The notes: generated by a model not told the origin, from the letters alone. 64,000 bases of DNA from Rhizopus arrhizus (GCA_024220505.1 JAKZZE010000007.1:248001-312000), one strand, 5' to 3'; shown: positions 11,297 to 23,129, numbered from the stretch's first letter. A program made the numbers and translations.

Positions 11297-13028
11297 ATGA
11301 CCAACAGAGATTCACTTAAACCCAGTTGTGGTTGTGTTATTGATCGCTTACTTCGCCACGATGAAACTTATATATTTATAACTGGAGCACATAAACAGTC
11401 TGATTCACTTTCTGGTAAAGGCTACATTGCTTACAATTTACGTATTGGTGTAAATTAAAAAGAAATGTGAATACAATTATTGCATCCTTTAACCTCCTCC
11501 CGAATATATATTTATAGGATATTGAAACAAAACGTAGATATAGTGAGTTCGAATCGTTTAGGAAAGCAATGAAATCACTTTACCCTGCTTTAATTATCCC
11601 GCCAATACCCGAAAAACACTCCTTGGGTAAGAATAATACTAGACAAACACAAATAATAACAATAATAATATTATATAGTTGATTATGCTGCTTTACAAAT
11701 AAAAGTAAAGGATGATTTAGCTACGATAGAGAAAAGAAAGCGAATGTTGCAAACCTTTTTGAATAGAATAGCCAAGCATCCTAAATTAGGCAAAGATCAT
11801 GTATTTCATCAATTTTTGGAGACAAATATCACTTGGGTAAATATAATCATGATTGGATGTATTTTTAATTAAAAAAATTTATAGTCTGATGTGCTTCATT
11901 CACCTCCTTTAAATAATTTGCCTAAAGATCCATTAAAGATGGTATTGAGTGAAGACGTACAGATACCAACACATACATTCAATCCCCTTTTAGCCAGTAA
12001 TTTGATTCCTGCACCCTCAGCAGCTTACCAATTAAAAAAACCTGACCCGAGATTTGAAGAATCCGAAAAGTTTACTTTTAGGATAGCTAACTATATGAGT
12101 AATAATTTGGATAAGAGTCAGCGTAAAGTTATACGTCGGTTAGGAGGTAATGAAAAACACGACACTTTATTTTTATTTTTATTATTCACGATGATCATTT
12201 AGAATTGGCAAATGATTATGCAGAATTGGGAGCAGTTTACAATGGTTTTAGTTTAAATGAGAGTGGTGCAGTGGCTAATGCGATTGAAAAGATTGGTCAA
12301 GCAGTAGATGCAGGTTACACGGAAACAGGACAAATGGTTACATCGCTTGAAGGTGAATTTGCTGAGCCAATTCAAGAGCACGCTCAATTTGCACAAATCA
12401 TCAAGCAAACCTTAAAATTTAGGCACATGAAACATGCTCAAGTCGAATTGATTGAAAATGTCTTGGATCATAAAAAGGATCAATTGGCTAGTCTTCAAAA
12501 TATAGAAAACGAGGCAAGACGTCTAGAACAAGCTCTGACACGCAATAAGACAATTGGACCTAATGCAGTTGATGTGGATGAACTCAACAATCCAGAAGAG
12601 GACTATTCGCCAAGATCAACACCATCACCACAAAGAAAGAGCTTGAATGGAGGCCCCATGCGAGTGATTAGTGCAGTGGGTCATACGCTTCAAAACATTA
12701 TTGATGTGAACCCCGAAGCAACGCGACGTAATCAAATCGGTATGGCAAATGATGCCATTAATGTATTGGAAGAAGCCTTGAATATTACTACTAAGGATTT
12801 GGACGTAATTTCTACTGAGCTGCAGGCAGACTTGGATCGGTTTCAAAGAGAAAAGATTCAAGAGATGAGGGATATGCTTATTGCTTATGCTAAAATACAT
12901 ATTCGCTATTGTCAAAAGGTAACAAGGAAAAAAGGACCCCATCTTTTTGTTATTAATACATTATTTTTTACAAGAATCTTGAATCATGGCAAGAAGCTCG
13001 TGCTGAAGTGGATAAAATACCAATATAA
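11297..13028 (+). CDS. SNX41: PX-BAR sorting nexin, Snx41/Atg20 type
   Basis: Six exons (11297-11449, 11518-11626, 11679-11836, 11885-12146, 12203-12918, 12975-13028) give 483 residues. Residues about 25-135 form the PX phosphoinositide-binding domain: KGYIAYNLRIG, then TKRRYSEFESFRKAM (the R-R/K-Y-S-E-F motif that holds PI3P), then the proline loop PPIPEKHS and RKRMLQTFLNRIAKHP. The rest (about 190-483) is a long helical BAR-like region, broken by a Pro/Ser-rich insert around residues 370-390, and ends in RYCQKNLESWQEARAEVDKI. This arrangement fits Snx41/Atg20, which pairs with Snx4/Atg24 on endosomes for cargo recycling and for selective autophagy. Snx41 and Atg20 cannot be told apart here. 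Confidence 0.88.
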
Positions 13029-13081
13029 AAAATCCTTTATACAACTATGTGTGAATATTTATACAATAGAAAAGTGATTAT

Positions 13082-13428
13082 TTATTGACATGATTCCCAA
13101 AGTTTTTGAAGTTTCTTTTCTAAATTAAGTTGTTTTTCTACATGCTCCGCAACTTGAAAAAGTTTAGTATCTTGTTATATATATGATACATTAACTTACT
13201 AGGTCCGTAATGTGCTTGAAGATTAATTTCTAAAGAAAGCGCTTCGTGTTTTTTTGCTTCTTCTTTTGTAACAAGTATAGTATTAGTCAAGCTAGAAGGC
13301 TTTGATCTATCCCAACGTGTCATGACTAGTGCTCTATCTTGTGAATTGGAAAATGCACTTTTTCCTTGCCAAATTTCTTCAAAAATGTATGCAATATCAT
13401 TTACATCCAGAAGGTCAGTCCTAGCCAT
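13082..13428 (-). CDS. Small conserved-looking protein of unknown function
   Basis: Two exons, 13428-13200 and 13152-13082, with a 47-base intron (GTAAGT donor), give 99 residues: MARTDLLDVNDIAYIFEEIW at the N-terminus, a polar middle, and a helical coiled-coil-like tail ending KKLQKLWESCQ. No known domain is recognised. It is convergent with the sorting nexin (53 bases between stop codons) and starts only 35 bases after the stop codon of the tRNA dehydratase gene on the same strand, so its promoter must lie inside or at the end of that gene. Frame continuity across a consensus intron makes it likely real. Confidence 0.65.
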
Positions 13429-13463
13429 AGTATGTTAGTTTGTTTTCTCTTTTTCTTTTTGCT

Positions 13464-14552
13464 TTACTTGTTTCCAAATGTGAACTCTTCTTTTCCTGCC
13501 AATTCTTTTTGGATACGCGAATAAACACCATCACGTCCCTTGTTTTGCGGTAATTCATATGCATTAAATCCAGCAAGCTGTAAGATAATATAGGTTGTGA
13601 GAGACATACCAAACATGCTAGCTATGGGGCCCAGCACAGGTAAGGAACGTGTATCAAAATCAGGAACGCGACCAAAGTTCAGGCTCTTTTCTATAGAGTA
13701 AACCACAGGAAGATCCCTGTCAATCTTGAATTTTCTTAGCTGCCTTCTATACATGCGTGCAAGTGGGTCTTGAGCACTGTGACTGATATCTGTCAATTGT
13801 ATTTGTGTAGGATCTGCTTTTCCTTCTGCACTCATAGAACTAATGATCTTGATGTGTCTTTCCTTACAATACTTTGCCAACAAAATCTTGTCTTTTACAT
13901 AGGATAATGTATCTACAACAAAATCAGGATTGCCTTTTTTGGTATAAAGTAAGTCCGTGTTAAACAGAAAGTGACATATCGTTTTACCTGACAGCAATTT
14001 TTCAATATTGTGTTCATCGAGTTTTTCACAAGTTGTCTCTACAGTTGCATTGGGAGCAATATGGGCTAAATGTTTCTTCATCGTATCCACCTTTGTTTTG
14101 CCAATATCCATTGCTTTTGCAAGAGCATGACAATTCAAGGTTTCTAATCGCACCACACCTGTATCTATAATGCGAATATGCTGAACACCAGAACGAACGA
14201 GCATCAGGGTGGCATAAGAGCCCACGGCGCCTGAGCCTACTACTACTACAAAGGACTTTCGCACTTTGGATATACCTTCTTCACCCAAAAATGCTGTGTT
14301 TCGGGCCAAGAATTCTGACACGAGGGATTCGTCCATGGGTTCCTTTTCTTCGTAGGCTTCGTTGATGGCGGGAATGATGGATGGTCGTCGTTGAGATTGC
14401 TCTCTGCTGTATAATTGACGAGTGAATCGTTGATAGCCTAGTATTGCGAATGCTGTTAAAGCAGAAGCAGAAACGGCTGTTAATGTGATACGCGCGCCTT
14501 GTTGGTGTCTATTTAGAAAGTTGGATAGTGAATTGGTTGTTTGCTCAAACAT
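13464..14552 (-). CDS. tRNA threonylcarbamoyladenosine dehydratase (Tcd1/Tcd2, TcdA/CsdL family)
   Basis: An E1-like (ThiF/MoeB-fold) ATP-dependent enzyme that cyclises t6A37 of ANN-decoding tRNAs. Residues near 35-60 form a membrane anchor (TLTAVSASALTAFAILGY), as in the yeast proteins of the mitochondrial outer membrane. The nucleotide-binding motif is VVVVGSGAVGSYATLMLVRSG, followed by IRIIDTGVVRLETLNCHAL and, later, NPDFVVDTLSYVKDK and IISSMSAEGKADPT. The frame runs through a probable 54-base intron (13987-13934, GTAAAA...AAG) that has no stop and is a multiple of three; removing it restores the family's SGNPDF junction and gives 344 residues. I start at 14552; an in-frame ATG at 14654 would add 34 odd residues rich in Phe. 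Confidence 0.85.
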   Translation of the reverse strand: MFEQTTNSLSNFLNRHQQGARITLTAVSASALTAFAILGYQRFTRQLYSREQSQRRPSIIPAINEAYEEKEPMDESLVSEFLARNTAFLGEEGISKVRKSFVVVVGSGAVGSYATLMLVRSGVQHIRIIDTGVVRLETLNCHALAKAMDIGKTKVDTMKKHLAHIAPNATVETTCEKLDEHNIEKLLSGKTICHFLFNTDLLYTKKGNPDFVVDTLSYVKDKILLAKYCKERHIKIISSMSAEGKADPTQIQLTDISHSAQDPLARMYRRQLRKFKIDRDLPVVYSIEKSLNFGRVPDFDTRSLPVLGPIASMFGMSLTTYIILQLAGFNAYELPQNKGRDGVYSRIQKELAGKEEFTFGNK

Positions 14553-14873
14553 ATCTTGCAGAAGAAAAAAAGAAAAAAAAGTTAAAGTTGTGACTTCAGT
14601 AATTTCTTTTGCCGTAAAAGGCAAATATCTATTTTTTATAAAAGTGTCACTCATGATGATTGTTGTTTAGTAAATTAAGGAAAAGAATAGTTCATAAGCA
14701 TAATAATAGAGCCCATTTAACGCTCTAATGACATTCAACGGCTTGAATTTTTCTAAGATAAGAAAAGACAGATGGCTGGAAAAGCAGGCAGTGTTCTCGT
14801 TCCCATTTTTTCTAGAACATATTTGAACATCCGCTTTTTAACTTGTTTTTTTCTTTCTTTTGAGTACATTGTC
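14553..14873. promoter_or_regulatory. Divergent promoter between the tRNA dehydratase and nudC
   Basis: About 320 bases separate the two start codons. The stretch holds poly-T/poly-A tracts near 14568-14580 and 14826-14852 and no independent coding frame, so it most likely carries both promoters. Confidence 0.4.
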
Positions 14874-15548
14874 ATGTCTGAAAATAACGAATTAACCCCT
14901 GAACAACGCGAAGCACAAGATAAGTTGGAAAGAGAAAGAGAAGCAAAGGAGCAATCAGAATTGCCTTACACGTAAAGAAAAAAAAAAGCTGTTTGTGTGC
15001 ATGATTACTCATGTTTATCTAAATAGTTGGAAACAAACACTTCAAGATGTCGATATCAGTATCCCTGTTCCTAAGGGCACCCGTGCACGCGACGTGATCG
15101 TCGATATCAAAAAGAATCATTTCAAAGTTTCACTTAAAGGAAAGGATCCTATTGTGGATGTAAGTGAGTGATATAGTGGCTTCTCATAAAATCTTACATG
15201 TGTTAGGATGAGCTTTGTCAAGCAGTGAAAGTAGATGATAGCACTTGGACAATTGAAGATCAAAAGGAAATCCTAGTTCACTTGGAGAAATCCAATCAGA
15301 TGCAGTGGTGGGAGAATGTAGTCAAAGGAGCACCCAAGATTAATACTCAAAAGATTCAACCAGAGAACTCACAACTCGGTGATTTGGATGGAGAAACAAG
15401 AGCAATGGTTGAAAAGATGATGTTTGATCAACGTCAAAAGACAATGGGTAAACCAGACAGTGATGAACTGAAAAAACAAGAAATGTTTGAAAAGTTCAAG
15501 CAACAACATCCAGAAATGGATTTTAGTAATGCAAAATTTAATACATAA
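14874..15548 (+). CDS. nudC: Nuclear movement protein NudC
   Basis: Three exons (14874-14971, 15027-15159, 15207-15548) give 190 residues. A short charged N-terminal helix ([17 protein letters not shown]) leads into a CS/p23-like domain from about residue 32: [19 protein letters not shown], then [20 protein letters not shown], then [20 protein letters not shown], and the WW pair of [13 protein letters not shown]. The C-terminal tail, with [17 protein letters not shown] and [12 protein letters not shown], is the hallmark of NudC proper. NudC is an Hsp90-associated chaperone that supports dynein/LIS1 function in nuclear migration. The length fits fungal NudC. Its stop codon lies one base from that of the convergent HMG-box gene. 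Confidence 0.92.
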
Positions 15549-15549
15549 A

Positions 15550-16821
15550 TCATTCATTTTTATTCATTTTGTTCCTATTTCGTGTTCTTTGTAATGTTCG
15601 TGTCATTTGAGCATAAAATGCTTTTGTTTCTTCAGGATGTGTCCTTCTAAACTCATCTCTCGCGCTCTGGGCTGTTTGTCTGTACTTGTCTTGTTCTTCC
15701 TTTGAAAGTGCTTTCCAATGTTGTGCAGCAATCTTGCTAGCTTCGTTAACACTTAATGTTGGATTTTCAGCTCTTATCTTTGGTATTTCTTGTTTACTGT
15801 AGATAATCCATACATTGGGTGGCGGTTTAGGTCGTGTAGCAAAATAATTTGCTTTATTTCTGTAATCTTGTGCTTTTCTTTTTGAAAGCTCTTGATAAGC
15901 TTCCTTCTTAACCTGTTATTTCATATTATTAATTATCTTTGTTTATTCCTTCTTCTTTTTTTTTTCAACTTTACTGGATCCAGTGTTTTCCATGCTTCTC
16001 CAATCATCCTGCTCACTTCAAAATTACTTGCTCCTGGATTATCTGCCTTTATTTTTGCTCGCATTTCTTTATTAAACAAAATGAATGGGTTGTATCTGTT
16101 GGTTGGCTTTGAAGATTTCTTTTTTTGTTGATCTTTCAGTCTCTTTTTTATTGTTGTATTTCTCAATGTTGAACCTGATGGTGCTCTTGGTTCATATATT
16201 TCATAGTCATTATTTTCCTCTTCTCCGTTCAATGAAGCTTCTTCATAATTCACTAATCCTAATTCATTATTATCACTATCCGCTTCCTCCTCATCGTGAA
16301 TATATTCATCCTCATCCTCATCGTCATCATAACTATTGCCTTTATTCAAATAAACTCCTTTTCCTATTGCTCGTCTTTTTCTCAACCCATAGTTTGATTC
16401 TTCGTCCTCTTCTTCATTATCAATTTGTGTTGTTCCTTTTCTCTTTTTATTTATCTTTTGTTGCTGCTTTACTATTGATTTTTTGAGTAAATTAGATTCT
16501 TTTTTATTCTTTTCCTGCTGTTCATTATCTTCCATGTCTGAAAAGTCGCGTTGATCAGAGACCTTGGCTGTTTCCATTTCAGGTTTCTTTTCATTATTAT
16601 TGATTGTTTGTGGTTTTCTTGGCATAAGATCGTCCAGATCTCCAAATACGTCGTCAAAATCAATTGTAGTGGACTTTTTATATAACCAAGAATGATAGCA
16701 AGCATTGCATTGCCTATAAGGTACGTTACTTTATATTTATTTGCTATAAATATTTTATTTACGCTAAACCGTCTTCATATTTTACTTCTTTTGAACCACA
16801 AAATGTACACTCGTTATTCAT
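15550..16821 (-). CDS. Protein with GATA-like zinc knuckle and two HMG boxes
   Basis: Three exons (16821-16763, 16713-15975, 15912-15550) give 386 residues. The N-terminus forms a C-x2-C, 13 residues, C-x2-C finger (ECTFC and AQCNACYHSW) that resembles the second half of a GATA finger. A long acidic and basic low-complexity middle follows (DDDEDEDEYIHDEEEADSD, KKRKG). The C-terminal third holds two HMG boxes: NRYNPFILFNKEMRAKIKA with DNPGASNFEVSRMIGEAWK, and RPKPPPNVWIIYSKQEIPK with NEASKIAAQHWKALSKEEQD. It is presumably a nuclear chromatin or DNA-binding protein. The second intron sits inside the first HMG box. The small first exon was found only by splicing; without it the zinc knuckle is lost. 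Confidence 0.78.
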
Positions 16822-19754
16822 GATTGTAAGAATAATCCATGTGTCATTCAACACTCTAAAACTCTAATCCAACAAAGGTTGATTTTCAACACGTGACTCT
16901 TTTTTTGTCCTGGATAATGCAAGATGCAAATAAATGTGGTCAAAGCTAAAGTTCAAGTGTACAAAAAAAAGTTATTGAGCTAAACATATACACATAAGAA
17001 ATACATGAAGCTCTTGTTTTTTTAAAAAGCAAATGATGACAACCTACCCAAACCCATACTGCATACATCCTTCTATGCTCAAATGTCTTGACACTTGACT
17101 TGCAGCTCGTCAAATTTCAGAAAACAGAGCTTCAATAGATATTTCCAAATATAAATCCATTGACTTAAGCATGCCTTTCGCTTTTTGAGAGTGGACAGCC
17201 CGTTTAAAGAAAAGTATATACAAAACTTTGCTAGAAATAAATCTGAATTAGATTATTCTCAAGTTGTGTTTTGGTATTAGCCAACTTGCGGCTTTATGCT
17301 TGTTGGTGTGATATATATACCTTTATTAAACCTCAGAACCATCGATTACTATCTTCATCTTGGACGGATTACTCTATACTGTTGATTAAGCTTCAATTAA
17401 ATGATGTCAAGTGGAAACGCAAAGAGCTTAAACAGTACCAACGAAAAAGGAATCAAAGTCTGTGATAATAAAAACACTACAATGCGCTCTCTTATAACTT
17501 GCTGCTATTTGAACTAAAGATTAGAAAATTACAAGAGGACGTTGCAGCGATCAAAATTTTGAAGACAAGTAAATGATGTAGAGAACAAGGGGAATATTTC
17601 ACCGGGACACTAAACAAGTTTGATAACGTCAGAGAATGGTGTCGACAGTTAACTGAGCTTTTGATTCTGCAACTGGTGAGAGATGGTTGGACATAGGAAA
17701 TAAGATAAGGATTGCGTTGTATAATTAAAACAGTCATTTTTCATGACTATGTATACATGTAAAATAAAAGAAGACTAATCTTTTCAGTGTATAATTTCTA
17801 TTTTATTTTTAAACATGGATATGCTGATTCACATTGATTACGAAAGACTCTATTTAGTTTATATTTTTGTTTAGGAAAGGAAGAAACTTTCTTAAGCCAA
17901 GAGTTCAGCCATATAGCTGCAGTAACCGCTACCGAATGTTACTCAAAGTCTATGTGTTTGCCATACGAAGACCATTTCCAACAATCGCTGCAATTCTATC
18001 CAGATTTTGTTCATTAAAAAGTGGGTGTTTTCATATTGTTTTATTGTTACTAAAGTATTTTCCGTGTTATTTATAACTGCAATGATAGGTCTCAAGCAAC
18101 TCTTTTCTTTTGCCATATTGATTGCTTTCATTACATATTGGACACAGAACTCTTGAAGAGATAGACATGCAGATATATAAGGTATTCAAAATAAAACTTA
18201 TTTTGCGACTTTTTAATATACAACGTGCTGCTCTTCGATGCTTGAAATTATTTACGATATGCTGAAAAGTAAATATCTCTAAATATTTCCAGCTGTTGAG
18301 CAGCCATAGAGAAACTAAATAATAAATATTTAATTTTGTCTATTAGGGCCGAGCTTGGTGAGATGATATTATCATACAAATACTCTATTTAAGTTTCCTG
18401 ACAAATCATTTAATACTAATGTATAGTATCTTGTTAATAGTCAATAATATAACCTGTGAAAGAATATAGATCATTCTGCCCATATGAGTACTTCTAGTTC
18501 GAGCAAAGTAATATAGCTTTAACTGATCATGATGTGATTCAATATAGTTATTATAAAAATTGCATCTTTTCTCCAAGGATAATCATAAATTATCTTCTTT
18601 TACGTCAGATTCCACAATAATAACTAAAAAAGAGGCTTTTCCTTGGAATTTATTTTAAAAGGAATGAAAACTGTTAGTATAAATTACTGTATTTAAAGTG
18701 CCAGTTTTCACTGTAGAATTAATGACTTTTATACTTGATTTTATATGCTTTACTTATGCGCATTTCATATCCTAGTTGCATAATATTATATTGATTAATT
18801 CACCAAGGACTTTGCGAATAGCAGATTTTTTATTCTGGCTATAACTAATAACTAACTTTTCACTGAAATTATGCTTGGTTGTCAAAACAACACTGAAGCT
18901 TCACAGTCAAATCGAAGCCAAACCACCTTCTCATGATAAACGTAATTGATATCGTTAATGTTTGGCTTGTTCATTTTACTGCTTAATTTGTCGTCAAAGG
19001 ATACAAGAGTTTTTTTTCAAGGGGAAGGAAATTCAAAAAAAAAAAAAAAAAAATATAATGGCTGCTGAAAAGCGGGGAGTACTTAAATCTCTCTGCCCTT
19101 TGGCGCAATCACTGGCATCTGGCCTATGACTCTTCTCCCTTTTCCTTCTTGTCTGTATCTTCCATGCTTCCAAACTAACTGCGGCCCTCTGCGTCGAGCT
19201 CTCTCTTTCTTTGGAGTAGACTTTTCCTCTATTTATTATTACACATAATTCAAAAAAAAAGACAAAAAAATATTTTTTAGCGGTCACTCATTACGATACT
19301 ACCTGCTTATTAATAAAATCGACCTTGAACCTTTTATACAATTTTTTTTTCTCGATTGCATGATGTCAATCTCTTACGCACAAGCAATGAATGTCGCACG
19401 GTCTGAGTGTAATTTGTAGTACAATGTAAAAAAAAAATAGCAATCCAGTGTATTCAAATTGAAAGCTCCTTACTATTTTTCCAGTTCCAAGCGATCACAC
19501 TAGTGTTGGCTCAATAATTCAGTTTGAGACTAATTCTGAATGCAAAAGATAAATAAAAATTCGCAAGTTGTATTTTAGAATTTGGATAAATGAATGGAAG
19601 AGTTTTATCCTTTTCGTGTTATAATTTGCAGGAAGAAACCTCACCATTCGCAAATAATAAATCTCCACTTGAAATCAGCTTTTTAGCATAAAATGACGTT
19701 GTGTCTCGCACTACTATTCTTTTTTCTTCTTTATAATCAGTCATAAACAATTAG
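16822..19754. other. Gene-poor 2.9-kb stretch
   Basis: No convincing gene. The longest frames (17271-17465 plus, 17492-17737 minus, 17867-18076 plus) lack splice partners and known motifs. A plus-strand reading around 17500-17700 has helix-like pieces (FELKIRKLQEDVAAIKIL, VREWCRQLTELLILQLV) broken by stops, so decayed coding DNA is possible. Around 19036-19056 a 20-A run precedes about 200 bases of noticeably more GC-rich sequence. Confidence 0.4.
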
Positions 19755-22293
19755 ATGCCCTCAGATTACAAAGATGAATCAATAGACCGGTCCTATGGTC
19801 TTCAATTAGAGTCTGAAATTGAAGCCAAGGAAAAAGCATGCGAGGACTTACCTGAAGGTGTTCGATATGTAGCCGATACACGACGTCAGAGCATCAATCC
19901 AGATCATTACAGCAAAACCGATCTGGAAAACACTTGCTACAGTAGTCGTAAGCGTGGCTATTTGCCTATTGAAAACTACGGCATCATCGGTAACATGCGA
20001 ACGATCGCGCTTATCGGCACCGATTCATCGATTGATTTTTACTGTTACCCAAAATTTGATTCTCCTTCAGTCTTTTGTCGCATACTTGACAAAGAGAAGG
20101 GTGGACATTTCTCTGTGAATCCTCGGACACCTTATACGAGCAACAAGCAAATGTATTTACCCAACAGCAATATTCTTACTACTCGGTTCCTATCCGATGA
20201 AGGTGTGGCAGAGATTACGGATTATATGCATGTGCCACTCCAAGGACAAAATACGTCTACGAAACCACTCTTGCCCTGGATCATACGAAGTGTCTCGGTC
20301 ATTCGAGGCTCTGTGAGCTTTCGAATGGAGTGTTACCCAGCATTTAACTATGGCCGTGATGGACATGAAACCGAGATTTTAAAGGAGACTATGACAAGAG
20401 AGCATGAAGAAGTGGTAGGCTTTGAATCAAAGATGTATGATGATCAAGAACTCCATTATTATACAGCACAAGATCGCGTTGTCTTTAAGAGTGATCACCT
20501 CACTATGGACTTGCGTCATTTGGTAAAATGCGGTGAATTTGATTGCCCAAGAATCAGTTTGGTGTTGGATAAGGACGACAAGGATCACAAGGGGACTGGT
20601 GTATGGGCCGAATTTGAACTTAATGAGACACAGGAGATTAAATTTATTTTCCGTGAAGTGCCTTCGCAGGATGTACCTGATGCTGAATCACCTGCAGATA
20701 GGAGGATAAGGATGGCCATTGATCCTCCGCTGACACTCAGTCTTGTGGATGCTCTCTTTAGACAAACAAGCACCTTTTGGTTAAATTGGGTTTCAGAAAG
20801 CACTTACAAAGGTCGATGGAGAGAGCATGTATTAAGAAGTGCTTTGGTTTTAAAATTGTTAACTTACGAACCTGTAAGTTTTTATTGCGCATCATTTTTG
20901 TTTTATAGAGTGTATTGATGTCTTTCTTTTTCTTCTATAGACAGGAGCCGTCGTTGCTTCACCTACATTTGGATTTCCAGAAGGTAAAAACCAAAGTATA
21001 ATTACAAGTATATATTACTTATTCAAGAAAAACAGCCATTGGAGGTCCGCGTAATTGGGATTATCGGTTTGCATGGATTCGTGATTCCTCATTTACGATA
21101 TATGCCTTCCTTAGACTAGGCTTCACAAAAGAAGCTGGGCAATTCATGAAATATATAGAAGATCGTTGTAATGATTTGGTAATAAGATTATACAAAGGTT
21201 TTTCATTATGCTGATGCTAATTTCAACATTTAGAATGAAGATGGGTCATTAAACATTATGTACAGCATCGATGGTGTAAAAGAGTTGGATGAAACAGAGC
21301 TTGATCATCTAGACGGCTACCGTGGATCACAACCTGTGAGAGTTGGTAACGGTGCCTATGATCACCTTCAACTTGATATCTATGGAGAGCTCATGGATGG
21401 CATCTATCTTTACAACAAGTATGGATCCCCAATCTCTTATGATATGTGGTGTTCTGTTCGTAAGCTCACAAATTATGTATGTGCCAATTGGAATCAGCCA
21501 GATATGTCCATTTGGGAAGTAAGAGGAAGAAAACAACATTTTACGTATTCGCTTGTTATGTGTTGGGTTGCTATTGATAGAGGTAAAATACACATATTTT
21601 GCTTTTTCTTTTTCTTTTTTTTTTAATCATATACTTCTTAAGCTCTTAGATTGGCAGATAAAAGAGTATTTCCTTGTCCGGATAGAAATAAATGGATGTC
21701 CGTACGAGATGAGATATATGAACTCGTCCAAGAGCGCTGCTATAACAAAGAAATGCAATCCTTTGCCATGAGCATTGAATCCCCTGATGCACTCGATGCC
21801 AGCACACTCATCATGCCTCTCGTCTTTTTCTCTTCCCCTTCAGACCCTCGATTACTCAACACAATCAAGCGAGTCTTACTGCCTCCTGAAAAAGGTGGAC
21901 TTGTAGCAAATGATTTAGTATTTAGATATAACTTTTTAACTACGGATGATGGTGTGGGAGGTCTAGAAGGCGCTTTCTCAATGTGTACATTCTGGTTAGT
22001 AGAGGCATTGACAAGGGCCGGGAAATATGATAAGCGGTTATTGACAAGAGCCGTTGTCATGTTTGAAAAAATGCTTGGATATGGAAATCACTTGGGACTA
22101 TTTTCGGAGGAAGTGGCAAGATCTGGCGAATTGTTGGGTAACTTTCCACAAGCATTTACACATTTATCTTTTATCAGTGGTAAGTTTACGAAACAACAAA
22201 TAAAAAAACAAACTGTTAAACTTTTTTCTTTATGTAGCTGCCTATAACTTGGATAGAGTATTGTCAGGTTCACATAAAGATAGCGGAATTTAA
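19755..22293 (+). CDS. Glycoside hydrolase family 15, bacterial/intracellular type
   Basis: Six exons (19755-20873, 20941-20983, 21036-21178, 21234-21582, 21643-22179, 22238-22293) give 748 residues. There is no signal peptide. An N-terminal beta-sandwich domain starts at [20 protein letters not shown] and contains [20 protein letters not shown]. The (alpha/alpha)6 catalytic domain carries [52 protein letters not shown] (likely a catalytic Glu) and [18 protein letters not shown] near the C-terminus. These blocks match the prokaryote-like GH15 group (trehalase, glucodextranase and glucoamylase-like enzymes) rather than secreted fungal glucoamylases. Expected role: cytosolic hydrolysis of alpha-glucosides such as trehalose or glycogen products; the true substrate is not known. 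Confidence 0.88.
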
Positions 22294-23129
22294 TAGTAGT
22301 TGGTCGAATAAAGTTCACTTTTTTTCTATTTGAAGAATTACAGAGTTATATATGCATGTTTTTTCTTTTGCGTTATAATGAAAATATCCAAGTTTATTAT
22401 AATAAAAGATAATCATACAACTTCAAATCATGCAAGTAACATAAATCATTTTAAAAAAAAATATGATAGTTTAATAGGTTACTTTCCATATGTCTCATGT
22501 CATTATTGAGCAGTTTAATCAGCTAGAAAAACGCCTCTATTATACGAATCATACTGTCATTATATAATAGTCTTGTTTGCTCTATGAATAATAGCCTTTG
22601 CGTGGTTTTACTTTAAATCATATGATTCCTATATTTTGCTAGATTTACTTATTTTTATGTTATCTTCATATTTGGTTTAATAATAATAATAAAAAAATAT
22701 TAAAAGGGTAAGCTAACCAAGGCTTTTGGATAGAAAGTAGTATTGATTTTGTTTCTATATATAATTTAATAATAAAACCCTTAAAGTCTATCAGTAATTG
22801 AATGTTTTCGAGTGTATTCATGGCTTTGATTTTTCGTTTTTAAAGAATGGTTTTGACATACGCTGTCATTATGTAAAGTACATTTGCATACTATGTTAAA
22901 TTATCAACGTTTATGTGGGTCACTATTATTGAAAGACAGGCTCACTATTTCAGTCAAACCTGGCACGATCTTGCTACCTAAATCTATTTTTTTTTTTAAA
23001 TTTTAACAAATTAAGTATTAAATAGTATACAATAAACATTTGTGTTTATTAGTTGGTATTAGTGAAGAAAGGGGAATTATAAAAATGTTATGCCATTAAT
23101 TTTTTATATAAAGAGAGTATGTACACAGC
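22294..23129. other. Convergent 3' regions, no gene seen
   Basis: The GH15 gene (plus) ends at 22293 and the methyltransferase (minus) ends at 23130. The 836 bases between are AT-rich with many TAATAA/AATAAA-like motifs (for example 22400-22406, 22678-22700) and no coding frame. Confidence 0.4.

Noticed and set aside
14553..14654. Upstream start of the tRNA dehydratase
   Set aside because: The extra 34 residues are Phe/Thr-rich and derive from poly-T leader sequence; the Met at 14552 gives the usual N-terminus before the membrane anchor.
16085..16486. A 133-codon plus-strand ORF
   Set aside because: It is the shadow of the acidic region of the HMG-box gene on the opposite strand; its His/Leu/Tyr-rich composition is the reverse reading of Asp/Glu/Lys codons.
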